A DNA stretch of 64,000 nt from Pedobacter cryoconitis (GCF_014200595.1 NZ_JACHCG010000007.1:1-64000); one strand, 5' to 3'; shown: positions 38,038 to 46,923, numbered from the stretch's first letter. Notes: generated by a model from the letters alone, not told the origin. A program made the numbers and translations.

Positions 38038-38113
38038 AAACTGTTTAAATTTTATCTGTTTATTGCTTCATTTTGACTCATAAGCAATTTAAACAGATAA
38101 ACTTAAACAGTTT
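38038..38113. repeat. Long intergenic hairpin between relA/spoT and fur
   Basis: Arms of about 31 bases (38038-38068 and 38082-38113) are near-perfect reverse complements, differing by one mismatch or small indels, around a 13-base loop. Each arm has AAACTGTTTAA and ATCTGTTTA parts, which are themselves repeated half motifs. It follows the RelA/SpoT stop by 18 bases on the minus strand and precedes the fur promoter. It could be a terminator, though T runs are weak, or a regulatory or repetitive palindrome. Confidence 0.75.
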
Positions 38114-38130
38114 TTACAGCATTATCAATT

Positions 38131-40338
38131 TTAAGCGTCAAAACGGGTTACCCCTGTTACCCCTTTGACTTCCAAAAGATTTTTGATCAGGTTGTCCAGG
38201 TGCTCTTTATCGTTGACAAAGATCATAATCGAACCATCAAAAATACCATTATCAGTGTCCACAGTAATAGAACGCATATTCACCTTAAAATCACCAGAAA
38301 TTACTTTGGTAATATTGTTAATCAGCCCTACATCATCAATTCCAATAATATGCAGCCCGGTCAGGAACGTAAGCTCCTGTTGTTTGTTCCATTTCGCTTT
38401 CACCACCCGGTAACCATAATTGGCCATCAGTTGTGCTGCATTCGGACAATTGGTACGGTGTATTTTAATTCCCTCACTTACGGTAACAAAACCAAATACG
38501 TCATCACCAGGGATAGGATTACAACAAGCAGCAAGCGTATAGTCAATTTTCTGAAGGTCTTCACCAATCAGCAGGATATCAGATTCAGGGCCTTTTACTT
38601 TACTTAATAAAGCTTCAATCTGCTGTCCGTCATTGCGCTCAACGCCTCTGTTCTCAATTTCTTTTTCACTCGCCAGGTATTCTTTCAGATCTTTTAATTC
38701 AATCTTTCCGGTAGCCACAGCAATGAAAAGTTCCTGTGTAGAAGTCAGCTTGAAGAAATAGCTCAGCTTATTCAGGTTATCTGTATTGTAAGTAATCTTT
38801 AAAGATTTCAGCTTGCGTTCCAAAGTCTCTTTGCCGCCTTCAGCAATCTTTCTCTTCTCTTCTTTTAACGAAGACTTGATTTTTGACTTTGCTTTTGCCG
38901 TAACTACGATGTTCAGCCAGTCTTCCTTAGGGACCTGTTTACCAGAGGTTATAATCTCTACCTGGTCACCGTTTTGCAGTTTATAAGAAAGTGGTACCAG
39001 TTTATGGTTCACTTTCGCGCCAATACATTTAGCACCTACATCGGTATGGATCTCAAAAGCAAAATCCAATGCGGTTGCACCTAGTGGTAATTGTATTAAT
39101 GCTCCTTTTGGGGTAAAGATGAAGATCTCATCCGAAAAAAGGTTCATTTTAAAATCATCCAGGAAATCCAGTGCATTGGCTTCCGGATTGTTCAGCATTT
39201 CTCTGACTTTCAGGATCCACTGATCCAGTCCGTTGTCATTGCTTGATTCTTTATATTTCCAGTGTGCCGCAAAACCTTTCTCTGCAATCTCATTCATGCG
39301 CTGGGTACGGATCTGTACTTCAACCCACTGGCCTTTTGGCCCCATTACCGTAGTATGCAAAGATTCATATCCGTTTCCTTTTGGAGAAGATACCCAGTCG
39401 CGTAACCGATCCGGATTGGGACGGTATAAATCTGTCACGATAGAATAAGCCTTCCAGCAATCAGCTTTCTCATTTTCAGGCGAACTGTCCAGGATAATCC
39501 GGATGGCAAAAAGATCATACACTTCCTCAAAAGGAATGTTTTTCTTTTTCATTTTATTCCAGATCGAATGGATAGACTTTGGCCGGCCATAGATACTTGC
39601 CACAAAACCCTGTTCTGCTAATATTTCATTGATCGGATCAACGAAATGTTTAACAAAAAGTGTACGTTCTGCCTTTTTCTCATTCAGTTTGGTTGCAATA
39701 AATTTATAAGTATCCGGCTCCAGGTATTTCATGGAAAGATCTTCCAGCTCAGATTTTATCGCATACAAACCCAGCCTGTGTGCTAAAGGAGCATACAGGT
39801 AAATCGTCTCAGATGCGATCTTCAACTGCTTATGCCTTGGCATAAAATCCATCGTCCGCATGTTATGCAGGCGGTCTGCCAGTTTAATTAAAATTACCCT
39901 TACATCATCCGCCAGGGTCAGCAGCATTTTCCTGAAGTTCTCGGCTTGTAAAGAGCTGTTATAATCAAAAACACCGGCTATTTTAGTCAGTCCATCAATG
40001 ATTTTGGCAGTTTTCTTTCCAAATTCTCTTTCAATATCTTCGAGCGTGATCTCTGTATCTTCAACCACATCGTGCAAGAGTGCACAGACAATAGATGTTG
40101 TTCCGAGCCCGATTTCCTCAGCAGCGATTTGAGCCACAGCAATTGGGTGATAAATATAAGGTTCACCAGATTTTCTGCGCATATCTTTATGACTTTCAAG
40201 GGCCATATCGAATGCTTTTCTGATTTCTTTTTTATCTCCTTTTTGTAATGTTGGCTTACAGGCACGCAAGAGGGCACGGTATCTCTTCAGGATTTCTTGC
40301 TTTTCCGCTTCTAAATCAATCACTAAGGTATTCTTCAT
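38131..40338 (-). CDS. relA: Bifunctional RelA/SpoT (p)ppGpp synthetase/hydrolase
   Basis: A 735-residue long Rsh protein. Domains in order: HD hydrolase (about 45-200, with YIYHPIAVAQI and LLHDVVEDTEIT), synthetase (about 240-380, IYGRPKSIHSIWNKM and SPKGNGYESLHTTV), TGS (about 405-465, IFTPKGALIQLPLGATALDFAF), helical and zinc-finger parts with CCNPIPGD, and a C-terminal ACT domain. The intact HD motif suggests that it both makes and breaks (p)ppGpp, the starvation alarmone, as expected when one long Rsh serves the cell. Confidence 0.94.
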   Translation of the reverse strand: MKNTLVIDLEAEKQEILKRYRALLRACKPTLQKGDKKEIRKAFDMALESHKDMRRKSGEPYIYHPIAVAQIAAEEIGLGTTSIVCALLHDVVEDTEITLEDIEREFGKKTAKIIDGLTKIAGVFDYNSSLQAENFRKMLLTLADDVRVILIKLADRLHNMRTMDFMPRHKQLKIASETIYLYAPLAHRLGLYAIKSELEDLSMKYLEPDTYKFIATKLNEKKAERTLFVKHFVDPINEILAEQGFVASIYGRPKSIHSIWNKMKKKNIPFEEVYDLFAIRIILDSSPENEKADCWKAYSIVTDLYRPNPDRLRDWVSSPKGNGYESLHTTVMGPKGQWVEVQIRTQRMNEIAEKGFAAHWKYKESSNDNGLDQWILKVREMLNNPEANALDFLDDFKMNLFSDEIFIFTPKGALIQLPLGATALDFAFEIHTDVGAKCIGAKVNHKLVPLSYKLQNGDQVEIITSGKQVPKEDWLNIVVTAKAKSKIKSSLKEEKRKIAEGGKETLERKLKSLKITYNTDNLNKLSYFFKLTSTQELFIAVATGKIELKDLKEYLASEKEIENRGVERNDGQQIEALLSKVKGPESDILLIGEDLQKIDYTLAACCNPIPGDDVFGFVTVSEGIKIHRTNCPNAAQLMANYGYRVVKAKWNKQQELTFLTGLHIIGIDDVGLINNITKVISGDFKVNMRSITVDTDNGIFDGSIMIFVNDKEHLDNLIKNLLEVKGVTGVTRFDA

Positions 40339-40414
40339 TTGTATTATTTTCGTAATAATTATAGCTTGTTAATCGTTTAAGAATATATTAGATTTAGTTA
40401 TAAACCTAATGTAT

Positions 40415-40422
40415 TAAATTTG
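40415..40422 (+). promoter_or_regulatory. Candidate -7 promoter element for the DUF4294 operon
   Basis: TAAATTTG matches TAnnTTTG, 26 bases before the ATG. An imperfect 10-bp inverted repeat (ATTAGATTTA with TAAACCTAAT, about 40388-40411) lies just upstream, in the -33 region. Confidence 0.45.
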
Positions 40423-40448
40423 CTTTAACTTCGTGGGAGTATAAATTT

Positions 40449-41069
40449 ATGAAATTTTGCAGTTTATTTATTCTGTTATTTGTCATTATTGCCGTAGGTG
40501 AACTAAAGGCCCAGGAAAGTTCTGTGCCTGTGAAGTTTCCTGTCAAAGGCAAAAATGATACCATCAGAGTAGCCTCCACGAATGAAGATGGTGAAATGAT
40601 ACCGTGGATTCCTCTGAATGAGGTAGTTATCTATGGTGCCAGAATTTTTAAAACTCCCGCAGACCGTGCTGCCTTTAACAGGCTCCGTTACAATGTACTA
40701 AAAGTTATGCCTTATGCCCTTTTTGCAAAAAGAAGGTATGAGCAACTGGAACGTGATCTTGCCGTAACCACGGACCGTAAAGAGCATAAAAAGCTTGTAA
40801 AAGCCTGTGATGCTGAAATCAAAAAAATGTTTAATACAGAGATCAAGGAACTGACAATTACGCAGGGCCAGATTCTGACCAAGTTAATTGATAGAGAAGT
40901 AGGACGTACCACTTACGAAATTGTCAAAGAAACACAAGGAGGTGTAAAAGCCTTTATTTACCAGTCTGTTGCAAGAGTAGTAGGCCATAATTTAAAAAGC
41001 ACTTATAACGCTGAAGAAGAAAGGGATATAGAATCTATTATTCAGTCTTCAGGTTTTTATCATCAATAA
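40449..41069 (+). CDS. DUF4294 family exported protein
   Basis: A 206-residue protein with a signal peptide (ends near residue 21, LKAQ). The body contains IPWIPLNEVVIYGARIFKTPADRAAFNRLRYNV-like and ITQGQILTKLIDREVGRTTYEIVKE stretches that mark DUF4294, a Bacteroidota family of unknown role. It is highly charged and mostly helical. It precedes the glutathione peroxidase gene by two bases, so they share a transcript. Confidence 0.8.
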   Translation: MKFCSLFILLFVIIAVGELKAQESSVPVKFPVKGKNDTIRVASTNEDGEMIPWIPLNEVVIYGARIFKTPADRAAFNRLRYNVLKVMPYALFAKRRYEQLERDLAVTTDRKEHKKLVKACDAEIKKMFNTEIKELTITQGQILTKLIDREVGRTTYEIVKETQGGVKAFIYQSVARVVGHNLKSTYNAEEERDIESIIQSSGFYHQ

Positions 41070-41071
41070 AC

Positions 41072-41569
41072 ATGGAAGAAAACCCTCAAAGTATTTACCA
41101 GTTTAATGCAAAACTAATCGATGGAAAAGATAAAAAATTAGCAGACTATAAAGGTAAAGTACTTCTGATCGTAAATATTGCTTCGGCCTGCGGATTCGCC
41201 CCTCAATTGAAAGAACTTCAGGAACTTAGAGACTCATTAAGTCAGGAAGAATTTGAAGTTCTCGGCTTCCCTTCCAATGATTTTGGCGGACAGGAACCTT
41301 TAGTTGGAACTGCAATCTATGAATTTTGTGAAGTCAACTATGGTGTGAAATTCCCTGTATTTGAAAAAATCATGGTCAGAGGTTCACAAGCAAACCCAAT
41401 CTATAAATTTTTGAGTAATAAAGACCTCAATGGTCATATTAAGTCTACACCAAGGTGGAATTTTCATAAATACCTGATCAATAAAAATGGTGAAGTAGTG
41501 GACTACTTTTTTCCGTTTACCAAACCATTATCTTCCAAGGTCAGAAAGAAAATTCAACGCCTGCTCTAA
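41072..41569 (+). CDS. Glutathione peroxidase-family thiol peroxidase
   Basis: A 165-residue cytosolic peroxidase that reduces hydroperoxides. Cys40 (IASACGF) takes the place of selenocysteine, with Gln74 (FGGQEP), Trp129 and Asn130 (PRWNF) completing the catalytic tetrad. Enzymes of this type usually take electrons from thioredoxin despite the name. The bshB1 gene 38 bases downstream suggests a wider thiol/redox setting. Confidence 0.92.
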   Translation: MEENPQSIYQFNAKLIDGKDKKLADYKGKVLLIVNIASACGFAPQLKELQELRDSLSQEEFEVLGFPSNDFGGQEPLVGTAIYEFCEVNYGVKFPVFEKIMVRGSQANPIYKFLSNKDLNGHIKSTPRWNFHKYLINKNGEVVDYFFPFTKPLSSKVRKKIQRLL

Positions 41570-41607
41570 AGCGGTGAGCGCACGCTCATCAATCATAAAA
41601 CAAAACA

Positions 41608-42342
41608 ATGAAGTTAGATATATTAGTATTAGCTGTACATCCTGATGATGCAGAACTAGGCTGTTCAGGAACAATTTTAAAACACATTGCCCAAGGCAAA
41701 AAAGTAGGAATAGTTGATTTTACCAGGGGAGAATTAGGAACCCGCGGAACAGCTGAAACACGTGATCAGGAAGCTGCGGATTCCGCAAAAATATTAGGCT
41801 TGCATGCCCGTGAAAACTTAAGGTTCAAAGATGGGTTTTTCAAAAATGACGAGGCACACCAACTGGAAGTGATCCGGATGATCCGTAAATACCAGCCTGA
41901 AATCATTTTGGGCAATGCGATACGTGACCGTCATCCTGACCACGGAAGAGCTGCCTCTTTAGCAAGCGATTCTTGTTTCTTGTCTGGCCTGCCTAAAGTG
42001 GAAACGATAGACAACGGTGTAGTGCAGCAAGCATGGAGACCGCGTTTATTCCTTCAATATATTCAGGATACTTATATCAAGCCTGATGTGATTATAGATA
42101 TCACACCCTATATAGAAACAAAAATCAATTCGATTAAAGCTTTTAAAACACAGTTTCACAGTCCTGAGTTGAATAAAAACCCGGAGCTTGACGGCCCTGC
42201 GACTTACATTTCTTCACCTGAATTTTTTGAAAGTGTAATTGCAAGAGCCAGAGAGATGGGAAAACCTATTGGAGCAACTTATGCGGAGGGCTTTACTTCT
42301 GCTAAGCTTTTAGGGGTAGATAACCTTTTCGAACTGCGTTAG
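41608..42342 (+). CDS. bshB1: Bacillithiol biosynthesis deacetylase BshB1
   Basis: A 244-residue zinc deacetylase of the LmbE/PIG-L family. AVHPDDAELGCSG (10-22) is the metal-binding motif, and RHPDHGRAA gives the third ligand region. BshB1 removes acetyl from GlcNAc-malate, the second step of bacillithiol synthesis. The sequence end (IGATYAEGFTSAKLLGVDNLFELR) is typical of BshB1. bshA and bshC are not in the window. Confidence 0.92.
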   Translation: MKLDILVLAVHPDDAELGCSGTILKHIAQGKKVGIVDFTRGELGTRGTAETRDQEAADSAKILGLHARENLRFKDGFFKNDEAHQLEVIRMIRKYQPEIILGNAIRDRHPDHGRAASLASDSCFLSGLPKVETIDNGVVQQAWRPRLFLQYIQDTYIKPDVIIDITPYIETKINSIKAFKTQFHSPELNKNPELDGPATYISSPEFFESVIARAREMGKPIGATYAEGFTSAKLLGVDNLFELR

Positions 42343-42397
42343 GGAACAAAATGGGGCTTTCGGCTGTTGTTAGTATAAATCTAACACAGCTTGAACT

Positions 42398-43759
42398 ATG
42401 GCCGGTATATTCTCTAAGATAAAAAATGCATACACACTTTTTCAAAGTGTAGATCTCGAAAAACTGGATGCACTATCGAAAAAAGTAGATCTTAAAAAGA
42501 TAGTGGATTCGGTAGCTGGTCTGGATGAAACCCAGCTTTCCGGTTTAATGAAAATGCTTGGCACTCCGCATAAACAGAAGGAACTGCCACCTATAAACGG
42601 AGATTTCTATCATTTAGGAGACACTGCATTAAACGAAGAGGATCGTGCGCTGCAATTAAAAGTGCGTGCATTTTTAGAGAAAGAAGTTAAACCACTGGTC
42701 AATGAATACTGGCTGAAAGCTGAGTTTCCCTTTGAGCTGATCCCTAAAATTGCAGAGCTGAATATTTGCGGGCTTACTTATCAGGGATATGGTTGTCCGG
42801 GTAAATCAAATGTAATGGAAGGAATGCTGGCGATGGAAATGGCCAGAATAGATACTTCCATGTCTACCTTTTTCGGTGTTCAAAGTGGTTTAGCCATGGG
42901 TTCCATCTATCTTTTAGGGTCAGAGGCCCAAAAGCAGGAATGGTTACCGGATATGCAAAAGATGAAAATCATTGGTGCTTTTGGTCTAACAGAACCCGAA
43001 GTCGGCTCTGCTGCTGCGGGAGGTTTGACCACTACAGCGAAAAGACAAGGCAGTAAATGGATTCTGAACGGTCAGAAAAAATGGATAGGTAATTCAACAT
43101 TTTCTGATGTAACGATTATCTGGGCAAGGGACGTGGATGACAATCAGGTCAAAGGGTTTTTGATCAGGAAAGGAAACAAAGGTTTTGCTGTAGAGAAAAT
43201 GCAGGACAAAATGGCCTTAAGAATTGTACAGAACGGTTTGATTACACTGACCAATTGTGAAGTAGATGAAGAAGACCGTTTACAAAATGCCAATTCCTTT
43301 AAAGATACCGCTAAAGTATTAAGAATGACCCGTGCAGGAGTGGCGTGGCAAGCTGTAGGTTGTGCACGTGGTGCCTATGAAAGTGCCCTGGCTTATACCA
43401 GAACCCGTAAGCAATTTGGTAAACCTATTGCCTCTTTCCAGCTCATCCAGAATCACCTGGTAGAAATGTTGTCTAATTTAACAGCGATGCAAACTTTATG
43501 TTTCCGTTTATCTCAATTACAAGATCAGGGATTGTTAACCGATGAACATGCTTCGCTGGCTAAAGTATTTTGTTCTTTGCGGACCCGCGATGTCGTGAGC
43601 AGGGCGAGAGAAGTAATGGGTGGTAATGGGATTCTGCTTGAATATGATGTGGCCCGTTTTGTAGCTGATGCAGAAGCCATCTATTCCTATGAAGGAACTA
43701 AAGAAATCAACTCCTTAATTGTTGGCCGTGCCATTACAGGATTTTCTGCTTTTGTTTAA
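42398..43759 (+). CDS. Acyl-CoA dehydrogenase, glutaryl-CoA dehydrogenase-like
   Basis: A 453-residue flavoprotein that oxidises acyl-CoA. The core from about residue 65 has FGLTEPEVGSAAAG, WILNGQKKWIGN, TRKQFGKPIASFQLIQN and YSYEGTKEIN, with Glu in the last motif as the likely catalytic base. The overall look is close to glutaryl-CoA dehydrogenase and plant ACX4 oxidases, so glutaryl-CoA from lysine breakdown is a possible substrate; lysine 6-aminotransferase is also encoded in this window. The first 60 residues form a charged helical extension not usual for the family. Confidence 0.82.
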   Translation: MAGIFSKIKNAYTLFQSVDLEKLDALSKKVDLKKIVDSVAGLDETQLSGLMKMLGTPHKQKELPPINGDFYHLGDTALNEEDRALQLKVRAFLEKEVKPLVNEYWLKAEFPFELIPKIAELNICGLTYQGYGCPGKSNVMEGMLAMEMARIDTSMSTFFGVQSGLAMGSIYLLGSEAQKQEWLPDMQKMKIIGAFGLTEPEVGSAAAGGLTTTAKRQGSKWILNGQKKWIGNSTFSDVTIIWARDVDDNQVKGFLIRKGNKGFAVEKMQDKMALRIVQNGLITLTNCEVDEEDRLQNANSFKDTAKVLRMTRAGVAWQAVGCARGAYESALAYTRTRKQFGKPIASFQLIQNHLVEMLSNLTAMQTLCFRLSQLQDQGLLTDEHASLAKVFCSLRTRDVVSRAREVMGGNGILLEYDVARFVADAEAIYSYEGTKEINSLIVGRAITGFSAFV

Positions 43760-43793
43760 TATACGTTAAACAGAAATAGTTCGTTATATTTTG

Positions 43794-43805
43794 GTTACAT
43801 GTAAC
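43794..43805. promoter_or_regulatory. 12-bp perfect palindrome upstream of the TlpA-like gene
   Basis: GTTACATGTAAC lies 20 bases before the -7 candidate at 43826, where the -33 element should be. It may be an operator. Confidence 0.35.
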
Positions 43806-43825
43806 TTCCTCCAATATATTACCCT

Positions 43826-43833
43826 TAATTTTG
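43826..43833 (+). promoter_or_regulatory. Candidate -7 promoter element for the TlpA-like gene
   Basis: TAATTTTG matches TAnnTTTG and lies 35 bases before the ATG. Confidence 0.45.
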
Positions 43834-43868
43834 GATATACAGTAAATAAAACAATTAAAAATACATAA

Positions 43869-45002
43869 ATGAAGAGATTAGTGCTGTCACTATTAATGAC
43901 TACCCCGGCTTTCGTGTTCGCACAGCAGGGAGATTTTACATTGAATGGAAAAATTGGTGCACTGAATGCTCCGGCAAAAGTATACCTGACTTATAGAAGT
44001 GGAGAAAGTGCCGTGATGGACTCGGCAGTAGTTAACGAAGGCGCATTCGTATTTAAAGGAAAAGTGGCCGGGCCTACTATGGCAAGAGTGATTGTTGACC
44101 ATAAAGGTGAAGGCTTAAAAAAACTGGGAAGATCAGCAGACAATGCTATCGTTTACCTGGAGCCGGCAACTATTAACCTGACTGCTAAAGACTCTGTGAA
44201 AACAGTAACGGTTACCGGGTCAAAATTAAATGACGAGAACGCACGCTATATGAAACATATCGCTGCACCGCTTGCTGTTCTGACTGCTATAAACAAAGAA
44301 TATGGGGATGCTTCTGAAGAAAAACAGAAAGATGAAGCATTCAGAAAATCACTGGAAACCAGATATGATAAAGCAGAAGGAGAAATGAAATCGCTTCAGG
44401 CTACTTTCATTAAAGCTAACCCTGATTCTTACTTCAGTTTGCTGGCTTTGCGTGAATTGGCAGGACAAAGTATCAATGTCGCAGAAATTGAGCCAGCTTA
44501 TAAAGCTCTTTCTGAAAAAGTACGCAGTACCCAGGCAGGAGTTGAATTTGCAACAGCTATCGATGCTGCCCGTTCAACCTCAGTAGGGGTAATGGCACCT
44601 GATTTCACTCAGAATGACGTGAACGGTAATCCAGTTAAATTATCAAGTTTCCGTGGTAAATATGTCCTGATTGATTTCTGGGCTTCCTGGTGCGGGCCAT
44701 GCAGAGCGGAGAACCCTAATGTGGTTGCTGCTTACAATAAATTCAAAGACAAGAAATTCACTATCCTGGGTGTATCTTTAGATCAGCCTGGTAAAAAAGA
44801 TGCGTGGGTAGCTGCCATTAAAAAAGACGGTTTAGTCTGGACGCAGGTTTCTGACCTTAAATTCTGGAATAACGAAGCGGCTGCACTTTATGGCGTAAGA
44901 GGAATCCCTCAAAACTTTTTAGTTGACCCGGCGGGTAAAATCGTTGCTACTAATTTAAGAGGAGAAGAATTGCATGCTAAACTTGCAGAGCTTCTGAAAT
45001 AG
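43869..45002 (+). CDS. TlpA-like thiol-disulfide oxidoreductase with DUF4369 domain
   Basis: A 377-residue exported protein. A signal peptide ends near residue 19 (VFAQ). Residues about 22-110 are a beta-rich DUF4369 domain, a helical middle follows, and residues about 240-377 are a thioredoxin fold with WCGPC (Cys275, Cys278) and GIPQNFLVDP with the cis-Pro. Such proteins reduce or isomerise disulfides in the periplasm; the DUF4369 part is of unknown use. It stands alone between a promoter candidate and two terminators. Confidence 0.85.
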   Translation: MKRLVLSLLMTTPAFVFAQQGDFTLNGKIGALNAPAKVYLTYRSGESAVMDSAVVNEGAFVFKGKVAGPTMARVIVDHKGEGLKKLGRSADNAIVYLEPATINLTAKDSVKTVTVTGSKLNDENARYMKHIAAPLAVLTAINKEYGDASEEKQKDEAFRKSLETRYDKAEGEMKSLQATFIKANPDSYFSLLALRELAGQSINVAEIEPAYKALSEKVRSTQAGVEFATAIDAARSTSVGVMAPDFTQNDVNGNPVKLSSFRGKYVLIDFWASWCGPCRAENPNVVAAYNKFKDKKFTILGVSLDQPGKKDAWVAAIKKDGLVWTQVSDLKFWNNEAAALYGVRGIPQNFLVDPAGKIVATNLRGEELHAKLAELLK

Positions 45003-45011
45003 ATTTATAAG

Positions 45012-45080
45012 AGAACTGTTTGATCAGTTCTTTTTGATGATAAAAAGCACTAAGCCCTTTGAAGGGTTTGGTGCTTTTTT
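45012..45080 (+). terminator. Tandem terminators after the TlpA-like gene
   Basis: The first hairpin (AGAACTG 45012-45018 with CAGTTCT 45025-45031) is followed by a T run. The second (AAAAAGCAC 45042-45050 with GTGCTTTTT 45071-45079, extended inward by CCC/GGG) ends in eight T bases. The second is the stronger. Confidence 0.85.
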
Positions 45081-45162
45081 TTGTTCCGGCTTGCAGGTCA
45101 AGTTAAATTGTTTTTTCTGATAGAATTAATACTATATTTAGGTACAGCTAACATTGACCAGT

Positions 45163-45170
45163 TAGTTTTG
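45163..45170 (+). promoter_or_regulatory. Candidate -7 promoter element for the ECF sigma gene
   Basis: TAGTTTTG matches TAnnTTTG and ends seven bases before the sigma factor ATG, implying a leader of a few bases at most. Confidence 0.4.
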
Positions 45171-45177
45171 CAAAAAA

Positions 45178-45729
45178 ATGTTGAATTATACTCAGAATAT
45201 AAAAGAGGGTGACCATATATCTTTTGAGATAGTTTTTAAGCTATGGCATAAAAAAGTCTATGCTTATTTTTTTAAAAAGACAGCTTCCGCAGATCAGGCG
45301 AAGGAGCTTACTCAAATGGCCTTTATTAAGCTATGGAACTTTAGGCATACACTGTCCGAAGAACATCCCCTGGATCTTCAGCTGTTTAAAATCGCAAAAA
45401 CTACTTTACTGGATTACTTTAGAAAACTGGCTAACGAAGAACGTAATCTGAAGCTTTTTTACCATAAAGCAACTGAAGAAATGGTAGAGCATGATCAGAG
45501 TTTTGAAACCAAACAACAACTGGATTTAGTTTTAAATGTTCTGCCGCCAACACGTAAAAAGGTTTTTGTATTAAACAGGCTCCATGGCTATTCTTATAAG
45601 GAAATTGCAGAACAGCTCTCTATCTCACCCAGAACGGTAGAAAAACACATCTCACTGGCTATGAAACAACTTCATGGTTACTCTTCAATCCCTGCACTCA
45701 TTTTCCTGATCAGGTTCTTCAATAGTTGA
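45178..45729 (+). CDS. RNA polymerase ECF sigma factor, Bacteroidota FecI-like
   Basis: A 183-residue sigma-70 of the extracytoplasmic type. Region 2 is about 20-85 (VYAYFFKKTASADQAKELTQMAFIKLW) and region 4 about 120-172 (LPPTRKKVFVLNRLHGYSYKEIAEQLSISPRTVEKHI, a helix-turn-helix). It is followed by a FecR-like gene, then SusC and SusD, the usual order of a sigma/anti-sigma-controlled nutrient uptake locus. It probably activates the SusC promoter when FecR is relieved. Confidence 0.92.
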   Translation: MLNYTQNIKEGDHISFEIVFKLWHKKVYAYFFKKTASADQAKELTQMAFIKLWNFRHTLSEEHPLDLQLFKIAKTTLLDYFRKLANEERNLKLFYHKATEEMVEHDQSFETKQQLDLVLNVLPPTRKKVFVLNRLHGYSYKEIAEQLSISPRTVEKHISLAMKQLHGYSSIPALIFLIRFFNS

Positions 45730-45806
45730 TTAAAGGTATTCCGGGCAATTAAAATTTATTTTTCAGGCATTACGGGTTTTGCTCAAATCAAATCGTATTA
45801 GTTATT

Positions 45807-46832
45807 ATGAATATGTCAGATGAGCTGCTGAATAAATATTTTAAAGGAACTTGTACACCAGAGGAAAAAATACTGGTGACACAGTATTTGAATGAAACCG
45901 ATGATTTGCCAGCAAGCATATTCAGCAAAGAGGAATGGGATGAAACTCCCGATGCAACTATCTCTGAAGAAGAAACATCCCAGATGTTTCAGGCCATAAA
46001 GAAACAGACTATTGCTAAAGTGCGCCCGGTAAGCTGGCTTAAAATTACCGCTGCTGCTGCAATTGTGCTGACGGTACTGGGTATTGGACTTTTGAGTTTG
46101 AACCGGAATCAACCAAAGCCTGGTTTGGCTAATCAGGAAACTCTCCATGCTGAAGTCAAAACAGTTGTCAATTGGAAATCTGTAGTGAATTATACCGAAC
46201 AAGATCAATTGCTAACATTGCCGGATAATTCTACCGTAAAAATATATCCGGGTGGCGAATTAAGATATACCGTGCCCTTTGTTCAGCATAACAGGGAAAT
46301 CTATCTGAAAGGAAAGGGATTTTTCGAAGTTACAAAAGATAAAAAACATCCTTTCATAGTTTATGCAAAAGGTGTTTCTACTACTGCTTTGGGAACTTCT
46401 TTTACGATTACTGCTTTAGAGAAAAACAAATTGGTTAAGGTACAATTGCATACGGGAAAGATATGGGTAAAAAATGTAGATTCCACAAATCATATCAAAC
46501 CATTCAGTGAAATCTTGAAGCCAGGGGATGAGTTGGTTTATAATACTTTACTGAATAAAGTAAAGCTTATGGATGCTAAACTACCTCTGAGTAAGCAAAA
46601 AGACAGCCCGGCCATATTAAACTTTACGCAGGCGCCTTTAGATGATGTTTTTGCCAGTCTGGAGCAGCATTACCAGGTTAAGATCATTTATAATCCGGCT
46701 GACGTAGCGGAAATGTCATTTACAGGCAGTCTGAAATTAACTCAACCTATAGTAACAATACTGGAAGAAATCACCGAACTAAATAAATTAAGTCAAACCA
46801 AAACAACCAAAGGTTACCTGATCAGCAAGTAA
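45807..46832 (+). CDS. FecR-family anti-sigma factor
   Basis: A 341-residue inner-membrane regulator. A short cytoplasmic N-terminal part (1-77) would hold the sigma factor, one helix crosses the membrane (79-98), then a FecR domain (about 125-240, with LPDNSTVKIYPGGELRYT and VYAKGVSTTALGTSFTI) and a C-terminal DUF4974 domain (about 272-341, LNFTQAPLDDVFASLEQHYQVKIIYN) lie in the periplasm. DUF4974 resembles the STN domain of TonB receptors. It should relay the state of the SusC receptor to the sigma factor. Confidence 0.92.
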   Translation: MNMSDELLNKYFKGTCTPEEKILVTQYLNETDDLPASIFSKEEWDETPDATISEEETSQMFQAIKKQTIAKVRPVSWLKITAAAAIVLTVLGIGLLSLNRNQPKPGLANQETLHAEVKTVVNWKSVVNYTEQDQLLTLPDNSTVKIYPGGELRYTVPFVQHNREIYLKGKGFFEVTKDKKHPFIVYAKGVSTTALGTSFTITALEKNKLVKVQLHTGKIWVKNVDSTNHIKPFSEILKPGDELVYNTLLNKVKLMDAKLPLSKQKDSPAILNFTQAPLDDVFASLEQHYQVKIIYNPADVAEMSFTGSLKLTQPIVTILEEITELNKLSQTKTTKGYLISK

Positions 46833-46923
46833 AATCAAATCAATATCATTAATTAAATAACCCGCTAAATAAGCGTGAAGGGAATCCTTTTGTCAAAAAA
46901 CAAACCACCAAAAACCATAGATT

